64,000 bases of DNA, taken from Lindgomyces ingoldianus. Lineage: Eukaryota > Ascomycota > Dothideomycetes > Pleosporales > Lindgomycetaceae. Below are positions 55,359-64,000 of the stretch, piece by piece; position 1 is the stretch's first letter; every line of letters starts with the position of its first letter. Made by a program: the position numbers and the translations under genes. The DNA is taken from positions 248,001 through 312,000 of the forward strand of contig NW_022985223.1 of the NCBI RefSeq assembly GCF_010093535.1, read 5' to 3'. Under the pieces are notes generated by a model. That model made no database searches. It was not told the DNA's origin and saw nothing but the letters and a program-made list of their open reading frames with translations.

Positions 55359-56798
55359 TGTTGTGAGCGTGAATACACTCTGGAAGTAGATGATGGCGAC
55401 CCTCGCGGGTTGGGGGTGCAGTGCTGTTGCGATCCCTGGCACACTAGGCTGGGAGTAGCGCACCCGCCTGGTCGGACTCCCATATGCTCAGACAGACCTT
55501 GACGACCTCCATTACCGTAGCAGTATGGTGCAGCAGATACGCTCGCGATCGGCCAAGGCAAACCAGCCGCGACCTGGCCTCGATGATGCTCGCGGTGCTG
55601 ATGCCGCCGCTGTTTGCTAGCTTCATGAGTCACTTGCGCGCCCTCTGCCTATGCGCGCACGCGTTTCTTTCTAGAATCTGAGACCTGGGACCTTCCGTTT
55701 TCCCTTCTTCTCATACACTGCGCCCGCGGATGACCATTTGAGGCCGCCCTGCCCGGAAACAAGCCCTGCAGGCCTGGGTGGAGGGTGGGCAGCAGCAATG
55801 ATGGAGGCCTGCGGTGATGGCCGAGTGAATAATTACTGATGAGCCACGGTGAGGCGGGCGAGGGTGAGAGAGAGCGAGAGCCGCGCGCTCAGGAAAAGTA
55901 TAATAAGAAGTTCCGCCTCCCTCCGCGACCAATAGCCCTATAATCCTCTCGTCGTCCTTCGCTTCTCGAATGAAGTGCTCCCACAGAAATACATATCCCA
56001 CCACAGTAACTACACTACTCCGTCCGGGACCGCCGCTCTTGCTCAGCGCCCTACGTCACCACCGCCCAGAGACTCAGAGATTTCAGTGCGCACCACAGCC
56101 CGGTGCCGACACCGCAGCCAGCCATCGTCGCTCACAGCGGCCTGGGTTTTCTTTTGCGCTTCTGTGCTCAGCTCCGGCGCTCGCCCCGCAGAACAGACGT
56201 CGCGACGGCTGCATCCTCATTCGCCGTCGCTCATCGTCCTTGGCAGCGGCCCTAAGCCCAACGCTACACCCTGGCTATCCCGCTTCTCGGCCTCTCGTCG
56301 CTGTCACTGCCACTGACCGCCTTCCCTGCTGGCCTTCCACATCTGCCCTCGCCCACCCTTCGCTACTCGTACTCTCCGGACGCTCCCCTCTCCTGACGAC
56401 CTGATCGCTCTTGCCCTCGCCCAGCGATCGCTTTCTGGAAACTTGCACATCACCATCGCCGCTGCTGGTCGAGCGCATTGTTCGACCCGGCTGGCGCCAA
56501 ACGACCCACCTCTACGCGGAGTTATCCCCCGCCATATCTGCTGTTTCCCCTCTGAGTATTCCGCATTTTACCCACCCGGGCGCACAAAGGCCTCGCAATC
56601 TGCACCCCCCTTCCCATTGACTTGCGCGCCTGGACAAGCACTGCGCCGCTGCCTCGCCTGGATCCTGTCCTATAACCCTCGTGTTGACTTTGCTCTCAAG
56701 AGTCAACCCCGTGTCACCCAGCGACGCCGCCGCCGAACCACCCCCTCGTCTCGTTTGCTGCCACCGTGAACCCCAGTGGCTAGCCGGAGCACGAACTG

Positions 56799-56827
56799 CT
56801 ACTACTACTACTACTACTACTACTACT
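56799..56827. repeat. CTA trinucleotide microsatellite
   Basis: Nine to ten CTA units in the long upstream region of the bHLH gene, followed by a CTCTC tract. Confidence 0.85.
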
Positions 56828-57432
56828 CTCTCAATTCCCCTTGAACAAGCCCGCGTTTGCGCTGTGTGCGCGTCTGCGCCCTGATTGTCCACCGCTGCTC
56901 TGAGGTGAGTCAAGCGTCTCTTCGTTCTTTCACCTACGCCGCACACTTCACTTCCCCGCGCATACAATATCCAAAACGGACGCCTCAGCACTGTGCGACC
57001 CCCGGTGCCAACTGTTTTGCTCTTTCTGGTGTCTGTACCATCGTCCCCACCACGCCGAAGTGCAGTGCGGCTGTTGTCCCGCCGTCGCTCGCCTAGCTGC
57101 CCACTTTCACTTGTGCGCCACACATCTGCAACCAACCTCTGAACTGCTGAGCATCCCAGTCCTGTGGACGCCCGTCACTGACATATTACCTCCAGTCCTA
57201 CTCCGAGACGCACAGCCACGAGCTACTGACCCAACCGAGCAGCTTGGACTGATATCCCCAAGTCTCCCTAGAATAGACCTTCCTGCGGTTTCACCCCGCC
57301 ATCCAAATCCACTCTCCAATACCCAACGGCTCGGAACAGCCAGAGTCAGCTCTCTCCGCAAGCATTAGTTGGAGCACAGCGCCGCCGGGCAGAGTGTACG
57401 AGCACCATAGCCCGCGATAGCATTTGCTTCTG

Positions 57433-57515
57433 GTGAGCTTCGAATCCTCCTTGATAGTGAAGTGCAGAGGCCCTGCGCTGGTGCAGAAGATGCGGGTCTA
57501 ACGCTTCTTATGCAG
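57433..57515 (+). other. Candidate 5'-leader intron of the bHLH gene
   Basis: An 83-base segment begins GTGAGC, has a good branch sequence GTCTAAC, and ends TTATGCAG. From its end to 57817 there is no ATG, as expected of a transcribed leader ahead of the start codon. It is inferred from splice signals only. Confidence 0.45.
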
Positions 57516-57816
57516 ATCAAACACACTTGCCCTCGAGGACACAGACGGCTTTGCTAGTGATATCAAGCCGCCGAAGCGAGTGCGCCTAGCTTACCTTCGA
57601 TTGTCCCTGTGCAGGGATCCTGACAAACACTTTTCCTGGTCTTTATAGGGTCACGAACTAGTCTCGTGCTGCACTTAACCTTGAAATCCTGAAAGAGTGC
57701 ATCCCAAAGTCACTCCGCCGGGTCGAAGACGATCGTTTCAGATCCTTGAGACCGGGGACCAACGCCGGACCTCGGACTCATACACCCACATTCCAGGGTT
57801 ATTGCAACCTCCAGTT

Positions 57817-59765
57817 ATGCCAGTGTCCAGTAAGTATCCCCCTCTCGTCACATCTCCGTCTCCTGAATGTCATGAGACGTCGACTCGAGTACACTTCTGA
57901 TCGACGCTGCCCTCCATCCCCTTCACTTTATATTGCATACACCCACCTTTCCTGCATATGTCCTTCCTTCCTTTACCTCTTCCATGCTTCCTTCTTCCAA
58001 TATGCTGCGTGAAAGCATCATACTGACTGTCCCTCAAGCGGACGCGCTCTTCACACCTCCCTCTTCCTACTCTCCTCAGAAGACCTTATCGAGGCTGGAC
58101 CTTCGGTTGGACTCACACTCTGACGATAGTTTAGACACTGATCTCTTTGGAAACGGTGTCAGCATGGCCGGAACCGGCTCGCCTGCACCATACATCAAAG
58201 AAGAGGTTGACGACTTGACGTTCAGCCCTAACCAATATATGACACACAACGGTTTCAACATGAACCAGCAACAATTTAGCACTGCACATGAGAACGTCGG
58301 TGGAATCAACCCATCTGACCTCACCATGGGGACAAACTTCAACATGAACCAACAATTTGGTGGTTCCAACAGCTACATCCATGGCGCTGCCAATTTTGGA
58401 GATGACGAACTCGCCGATTCTCTGGGTACCTTGGACCAGGCTGGCCAAGGATTCAATGGCTTTGGAGGCCAAGACAACTTAGGACAGCAGGATGGCTTCT
58501 TCCACGCCAACGCCAACGCTGGCCATGTGTCCGCAAACCCCCATAACATCAATCAAATCTACTCGAATACGCCCGATGACCTCCCGATTCAAAGTCCATT
58601 CGTCCAACCACAGCAGTTCGACTTTTCACAATATCAATCCGCACCACAGCAGCGAATGGGATTCCCTCCAAATATGCACAATGGCACGATAGCTCGACAG
58701 CGTATGCCAGCTTCGATGAACCGAAACGGATCCGACAATCGTAGCCCTATGTCTCCAAAGACACCCGCCTTGGGAGGCCTGCACCTTGGTACCCCTGACT
58801 CTGGTAGCTTCCCATCCCAACCAATCATGACAAGCGTCCACCGACACCAGAAGAGCGTATCCGGCCAGTGGGACAACACACCAGGCAGCGCTCACTCCTG
58901 GATCGACTCGCCTACTCAGTCTCCTCATGCAGCTGCCATCCACCATCAGCAAATATCTGAAGTCCTCCACACCGGAAAACATGCTTCGCTGCCCACCAAG
59001 GTAGATATCGGACAGACGCAAGATGCTAAGAAGCGCCGACGCCGCGAGTCTCACAATCTTGTCGAGCGTCGTCGCCGGGATAATATTAATGAGCGAATTC
59101 ACGACTTGTCCCGACTCGTTCCTCAGCATCGCCTCGAAGATGAGAAGGTTCGAAAACATATCAACAACAACGGACCCATCTCACCCACTCTTGCTGCAAG
59201 CGGCATGTCACCACCACAAGCCACTTCCTTGCTGGCTGGTGGCAACGGGAGACGAGCCGCTGGCAACATTACCCAAGGACTCCCCATCGAAGAGAAGGAC
59301 AAAGGCCCAAACAAAGGCGACATTCTTAATGGGGCTGTCAGCTGGACCCGCGATCTGATGTGGTTGCTTTACAAGAAGATTGAAGAGGTGGATGAACTAA
59401 AAGACCGCCTCCGCCAAGTCACTGGTGAGGAGTGGTCCACCGAGGAGACCGAAGAAGATCGCCGGATGCGAACTGAGCTGACTGATGCTGTTGAGAAGAA
59501 CGGCGTTGAGAAATTCAAGTACTCCCGAGGTCCAGGATCTGGATTGCGAGTGCCGAAGCACACCAACGTTGCCGGTGAGCCTCTCACTCAGATCTCGCCC
59601 CAAAGTCTCAGCCCAGGGATGCAGAGCACAGGAAGCGGGTCGAATTCGAATACCAACACGAGCAACAATCAACCACAGTTCTGGATGAACCAACAAGGCA
59701 ACGGTAGCGGGGGCTCCTTCAGTCTGAAAGAGGAGGATGAATACAACAGCATGGATATGGGTTGA
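57817..59765 (+). CDS. bHLH transcription factor with a very long loop
   Basis: The best model has a 13-base first coding exon (57817-57829, ATG CCA GTG TCC A), an intron 57830-58038 (GTAAGT, branch ACTGAC, acceptor CTCAAG) and a main exon 58039-59765, giving 579 residues starting MPVSTDALFTPPSSYS. The alternative is an unspliced start at an ATG inside the intron, such as 58002. The N-terminal half is Asn/Gln-rich and disordered, a likely activation region. The basic region plus helix 1 (ESHNLVERRRRDNINERIHDLSRLVP, read in parts) begins near residue 340; helix 2 is NKGDILNGAVSWTRDLMWLL. The loop between is about 60 residues. The His-Glu-Arg pattern predicts E-box binding. It resembles fungal proteins named 'GlcD gamma' HLH factors and yeast Rtg3; target genes are unknown. 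Confidence 0.88.
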
Positions 59766-60448
59766 GGTCTACCAATCTTCTCTCTACCTGTCGCAGTCGG
59801 AGCGTCGTCTGCATCATTGCCACACCTTTCCAATTCATGATACCCTAAACGATACCCATAAGACCCCTTCTTGCATTAGGTATGCGTATCTGCCAGTACG
59901 GGGCTTTGGAGACGAAGACCCTTTGTGCCTTTCCGCACTACAGAGCTTCAATTCTTCCTTGGACCTTTCGACTATTCCCACTGTTACCCTTCGTCACACG
60001 GATTCAGCACGCACCGTCTCTCGACTTCAATGCCCTTCGGCACTGCCGTCTCTGCTGGCCACTAGACGGATGAAGTTTGCACTTCCTATTGCACCCACAT
60101 ACCCATCTCCTTGCATAATATCTTCGATCCATATAGCTACCTTCATCATCTCTGGCGTCTCTGGAGTTCTTCATCCACAAGCATGTCCTATGCCTCACGG
60201 CAAGATGGTCACATCGACCTCGCCTTTGGTTAGGGTGGGAGTTGTAACGGTTGTTATTTATTCGTTTTACTTGCACTTTTTGTCTGTTAATAGGGATGGA
60301 GACTGGGCGCGGTCTTCATCCCGTATACAGGACACTTCGCTCCATTCCCATCATTCATCGACCTTCTCCATATTTCCCCTTCACTCTGCATTCGTCAGGA
60401 TGATATTGGTATTTTTCCTTTACACACATACTCTACGCTTTCTGCTTT

Positions 60449-60494
60449 CTCTTTTCTTTTCTTTTCTTTTCTTTTCTTTTCTTTTCTTTTCTTT
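60449..60494. repeat. CTTTT pentanucleotide microsatellite
   Basis: About nine uninterrupted CTTTT units downstream of the bHLH stop codon, probably beyond its 3' UTR. Confidence 0.9.
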
Positions 60495-62390
60495 CTTTTT
60501 CATCATGGCGAGCCGAGGCATGTGCATTGGAGCGAGTGTTGAACGGGCGTTTTTGGGAGAACACGACGCACGCCTTGGGTGATGTAGAGATGGAATTTTC
60601 TTCTTTTCATTACTGCTATGTACTTACGCCTGTGTTTGTTTTCAGGGATGTGTTTTTCATAGGATTTGCTTTCTTTTTTGAGAGAGAGAGATGGATGGAT
60701 AAGTGGAGTGATGGATTTGGTCTCATTTCCCTTGTTTGTTCTTACAACAGTTTTAGTTTAGTGGGATATTCGCAATCTCTATCATTGAATAATTGTGCCG
60801 AGTGGCCTTCTCATTTCGCCCAGCGCCTAATGCCTACCTTCAGACTCTCAGCCATCTACCCTCAGCCTCTTGGCTTCCTTCATTAGTGAGGGAGACTTTG
60901 TGGGAATCTCGATTCAGTATTTCCCTTGAACAGGCCTCGACTAAAATGAGTCAAAGCCTCCCTAACTTCAACCCTGAAACTGTGCACAGTGTACATCTTA
61001 AGGAGAACAAGGTATGAAATCTTGCGCTACAATATTTCTAAGATAGATATTTGTCATTGTCTGCCAGAAAAACCCGTGCACACCCTCCCGACCCAAAGCG
61101 ATTGACACCGATAGCTGAAGGCGTTCTCTAATATGTGTTCTGCGTTCTTTCTCCGCCCGCCACTCATTGCTACCCGAAGCTAGGCGAGACGAGATACATT
61201 ACAGAGTACGCCACTGGATCTTGCCCTCCAGCGTAACACAGATATCTTGGCCTCGTTCAAAGAAACCAGAGACGAAATTCCCCACCTGGGCGCTAGTTTC
61301 GGGGATTATTGAACCGCTGGCCGTTAGCCTGGTTAGCATACAGTCACTGGGTTTTGTCAAGCAGGACGGAAAATGCGGGGGATAGGTGTGAGGGGGAGGG
61401 GCGGATGACGGTTTCAGTAGTGGAGCCCCAGTGGAGACTTTGGAGAACTATCCTTTATGCACCGGGATTTGAAAGTAGAAATGACAGCTATCTCTCGATT
61501 GTACAGATATCCGAGCTGGGAAACGTATGGCTGGAATCGATATCCGAGCCGTAACACCTTTTCCATCCGAATGCTGAACGAATGTCTCGGCAGCTTAGGC
61601 TCAGCTTCTTGGTCATGAGCATATCGATGAACGCAAGGCGTACTGGCATACGCGGGGTTGGAAAGAATAGAGGTTTTGTTAAGGGTACAGAATGTTTAAG
61701 ACTGCGTTACAGGCGCCGCGGAGTGGGTCATGTTCAAGCCGGAAACGCTTTAAGCTCATGTGCGCGTCGGTGCACGAATACGGAAGCCTACACATAAGTT
61801 GGCTACAGATGCAGAGAATGAGCCACGGCGGCCGGAAACAAGGCCGGTTGTCTCTCTTCCTCTATCTCTGTTCCGCAGCGACAAACAAAAGCTTGGCTTG
61901 TCGGCGTAGATGTAGTGGGTGGTAGTACGACAGTCGGTTTAGACCGATGTGCTGCAGATGTACGTTTCCGAAACCCTGCAGCGGGAAGGTTCAACACTTT
62001 TTGCTCGGAACGGAGGCTTTCCTCCACCTATCGCTCTTCTCTGCATACTCATGTCGGAGTTCGTGCGCGTAAAGTACGCGATAGAATCGTAAGGACACGC
62101 ACGCACCGGGTTGGGATGTCCGGTCTCTGGTGAATTGATGACAGTTCTGACATGACATCTGCATCGTCACCCATCGAGCCAACATTCGAGCCAACCAATG
62201 TATCGAAAACCATAGAGACACGTATATGATAAGAGTGCTTGATATGTGCTATGCTATCGATAAGCTAGTGGCTTTAACAACTACTAACGACCAACAACTA
62301 TACATGTATGGTCTAGCCCATGTCGAGATAGATGGATGTATGGATGTTATGGTGCGGTGTACCAACCTCTGATTACTTGTCCTCAATCCT

Positions 62391-62420
62391 CACCACCAAC
62401 ACCACCACCACCACCACCAA
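62391..62420. repeat. CAC trinucleotide microsatellite
   Basis: A slightly interrupted CAC/ACC run of about ten units in an interval without a recognised gene. Confidence 0.8.
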
Positions 62421-63591
62421 CGCTAAGGATCTCAACTTCTTTGCTATCGGTGTCGGCATCAACATCATCTGCCGCCCTGGCACAACCCCACTAAACATCC
62501 GTCTGCAATCCGCAGGACTCCCCCATCCAGATGACAATGACAGATGCTAAAGATGGCGCTAGTCTGGCTGTCCTGCCCACCGACGTTACCATAGCAAAGT
62601 TGAGCATATCATCCGGCGAAGGTCCAAGTGTCTGGGCTGCGGGCGTCGCTGGCCGTTTCAACAACCGGGTTTGTACATTGGAGACACCGAATGGCTTTCT
62701 GGCGTAAGTGGCTGGTTCGGTTGCGGTGCGGTGCGGTGCAGTACCGGGCACGGTTCACGGTTAGAGATGCTAGTGTGGGAGGGGAGGTGGTGAGGGGGGT
62801 CGAAGCGCTGTGCGACATTACACTGACTTCGCTCCATCGATCGGCGGATCTATTCTTGATGTTGATCATCTACCCGTCTCAGTTGAGATGCCTGATGGGC
62901 CAGGCGCCAGTGGGTAGTTCCGCTGCCTGCGGTTGTGTGCTTGTTTGCATATGGATAGTTGGCGAAGGAGAAGTGCACAGAGGTAGAGAGAGGTGAACAT
63001 GTGAAAGGCAACTGTATACGAGAAGGTGGCTTCTCAATATTAAGACATCATAAGAATATTGATGTGCGCCACAGCACTGGTGCATGGAAGCCTGAAGTGT
63101 ACGAGTGGGGATGTATCTGTACCGTGGCTCATCTTGGCTCATCCCTCCTTCCAATTGTCGTACATGCACTGCCTCTACATCTCACTGGATGTGGCGTCAC
63201 CAGATCCCTTCACCCCCTACAGCATCTTGCCCAACCGGCCTGTCACTCCAACCTGTCATCTCCCTTTCCCCCTCCTGAATGCGTCAAAGCATCTCCAGGC
63301 CTCAACCTCCTTCGCTCCCAATCCTTCGCCTTTCCCATGCCATATCTGGAGTTGAGACATCTGGGTCGACACTGCAGGAGTCATGTAATGTAACCTGTCA
63401 ACTGTGCAGTCCTCTGAGAACCACATCCTCCCCAGTCCAGAATGCCTTATTCCCGCAGAGTACGAATATGGGTTGCTGCAAAGGGGTGGAGATGTAGAAT
63501 TAAAGAGTCAGTTGTGCTCGGCTGTTCGGTACCTACCGAACCCCCTACCAGGACTAAGACCACGACTCTCCATTCCAACGACACGGCTTAT

Positions 63592-64000
63592 CTAGGATGT
63601 GCGACGCTCGTCTTGGGTTTGCTGCAGTTGCTGTCGCGATGGGGTTCCAGTCGCAGCGTTGGGGGTCGCTGAAATCGCAGGAGAGGTTGTAGAGGTTGAA
63701 GCTGTAGTTGCAAGACTTTGATTGTCGCTGTCATCGCCAAATCCTAGGTTCTTGAATGAGTCAGGGGCCATGAGGTTCCTATCGTAGCATAGAGATGGTC
63801 AGTACGATCTCCTCAGAGTGCTCTTTAGGAAATGATGAGCCTCGCTCGGTAGTGGAGCAAGAGACAGTGGATGACGTTAGAGAATCGTAGACGGATGAGG
63901 GAGGGTATATGGCAACCTCACAGGCTGAACAAGATGTGTCTGAGCTTCTGCGTTTCATGTCCGGACAAGCAAGGAACGAAGGGGATAGGCCTTCATTTTG
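63592..64000 (-). CDS. C-terminal exons of an unidentified gene cut by the window edge
   Basis: On the minus strand a terminal exon, 63778-63592, ends in TAG and codes NLMAPDSFKNLGFGDDSD followed by a Ser/Thr/Ala/Gln-rich tail. It is preceded by a likely 143-base intron (63921-63779: GTGAGG, branch ACTGACC, acceptor CGATAG). The exon before it reads PIPFVPCLSGHETQKLRHIL in the matching phase and probably begins at an AAG acceptor near 63992, because a stop occurs just upstream in that frame. The composition and clean junction look real, but I do not recognise the protein. The gene continues beyond the window. Confidence 0.45.

Larger units (their letters stand above)
54642..57816. promoter_or_regulatory. 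3.2-kb divergent region between SFT2 and the bHLH gene
   Basis: GC-rich and low in complexity. A 293-codon frame at 54752-55633 (-) is Pro/Ser/Arg-rich and unrecognised, and I treat it as chance. The interval holds a G-run block (55322-55358), a CTA repeat (56799-56827) and a likely 5'-leader intron of the bHLH transcript (57433-57515). Such a long upstream region is common for developmental or metabolic regulators in filamentous fungi. Confidence 0.5.
59766..63591. other. 3.8-kb interval without a clear gene
   Basis: The first part is probably the bHLH 3' UTR. The frame overlapping the bHLH stop (59737-60582) is Ser/Phe-rich low complexity and not believable. The interval contains a CTTTT repeat (60449-60494) and a CAC repeat (62391-62420). 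A 59-codon plus-strand stretch around 62526-62706 reads smoothly but matches nothing I know. No RNA gene was seen. Confidence 0.45.

Noticed and set aside
54752..55633. 293-codon open frame on the minus strand upstream of SFT2
   Set aside because: The sequence is GC-rich, the product is Pro/Ser/Arg-rich low complexity with no motif, other frames there are also open, and it overlaps the expected SFT2 promoter.
59737..60582. 281-codon frame overlapping the bHLH stop
   Set aside because: Product is low-complexity Ser/Phe/Leu and runs through a CTTTT microsatellite; it overlaps a real gene end in another frame.

Overview
The window looks like nuclear DNA of a filamentous ascomycete (Pezizomycotina). 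The evidence is many short introns (about 45-80 bases) with GT...AG ends and CTRAC-type branch points, fungal protein families (Ssk2-type MAPKKK, Dna2, Sft2, fungal tRNA ligase, a FlbC-like zinc finger), and lesions resembling repeat-induced point mutation (RIP) in one pseudogene. The class cannot be fixed by eye; Dothideomycetes is a guess. Genes are widely spaced, with several 2-5 kb stretches holding no convincing gene.

Left part (1-12.5 kb): a HOG-pathway MAPKKK of the Ssk2/Ssk22 type (2037-6292, +), histidyl-tRNA synthetase with two in-frame starts (6890-8819, +), a gene-poor stretch, then a four-exon F-box/leucine-rich protein (10474-12466, -).

Centre left (13-30 kb): a seven-exon mitochondrial 2-oxodicarboxylate carrier (13256-14469, -), the Dna2 nuclease/helicase (15158-20329, +), a decayed paralogue of the F-box gene (about 21244-22350, -), the ribosome-assembly factor Mak21/Noc1 (23000-25786, -) divergent from anthranilate phosphoribosyltransferase (26099-27400, +), and a phosphotransferase (Aim9/APH-like) pseudogene carrying stops, a lost splice donor and frameshifts (28300-30240, -).

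Centre right (30-50.6 kb): nearly 5 kb without a clear gene, a C2H2 regulator resembling FlbC (35068-36036, +), 3.7 kb without genes, the GPN-loop GTPase Npa3/GPN1 (39717-41060, -) divergent from the spliceosomal Cwf19-like protein (41433-43801, +), fungal tRNA ligase (45219-47918, -) and a seven-exon homogentisate 1,2-dioxygenase (48330-50569, -).

Right part (50.6-64 kb): the Golgi protein Sft2 with unusually long introns (52926-54641, -), a long regulatory/leader region, a bHLH transcription factor with an expanded loop (57817-59765, +), a gene-poor stretch with microsatellites, and the C-terminal exons of an unidentified gene at the right edge (63592-64000, -).

Most genes are housekeeping (RNA processing, ribosome assembly, tRNA charging and ligation, DNA replication, amino-acid metabolism, secretion) with three regulators. 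I see no biosynthetic cluster, CRISPR array, intact transposon, rRNA or tRNA gene. The most informative observations are the phosphotransferase pseudogene with its RIP-like lesions, the F-box pair with one broken copy, tiny exons (11 and 23 bases), two genes whose products may be dually targeted, and start-site logic for the bHLH gene.
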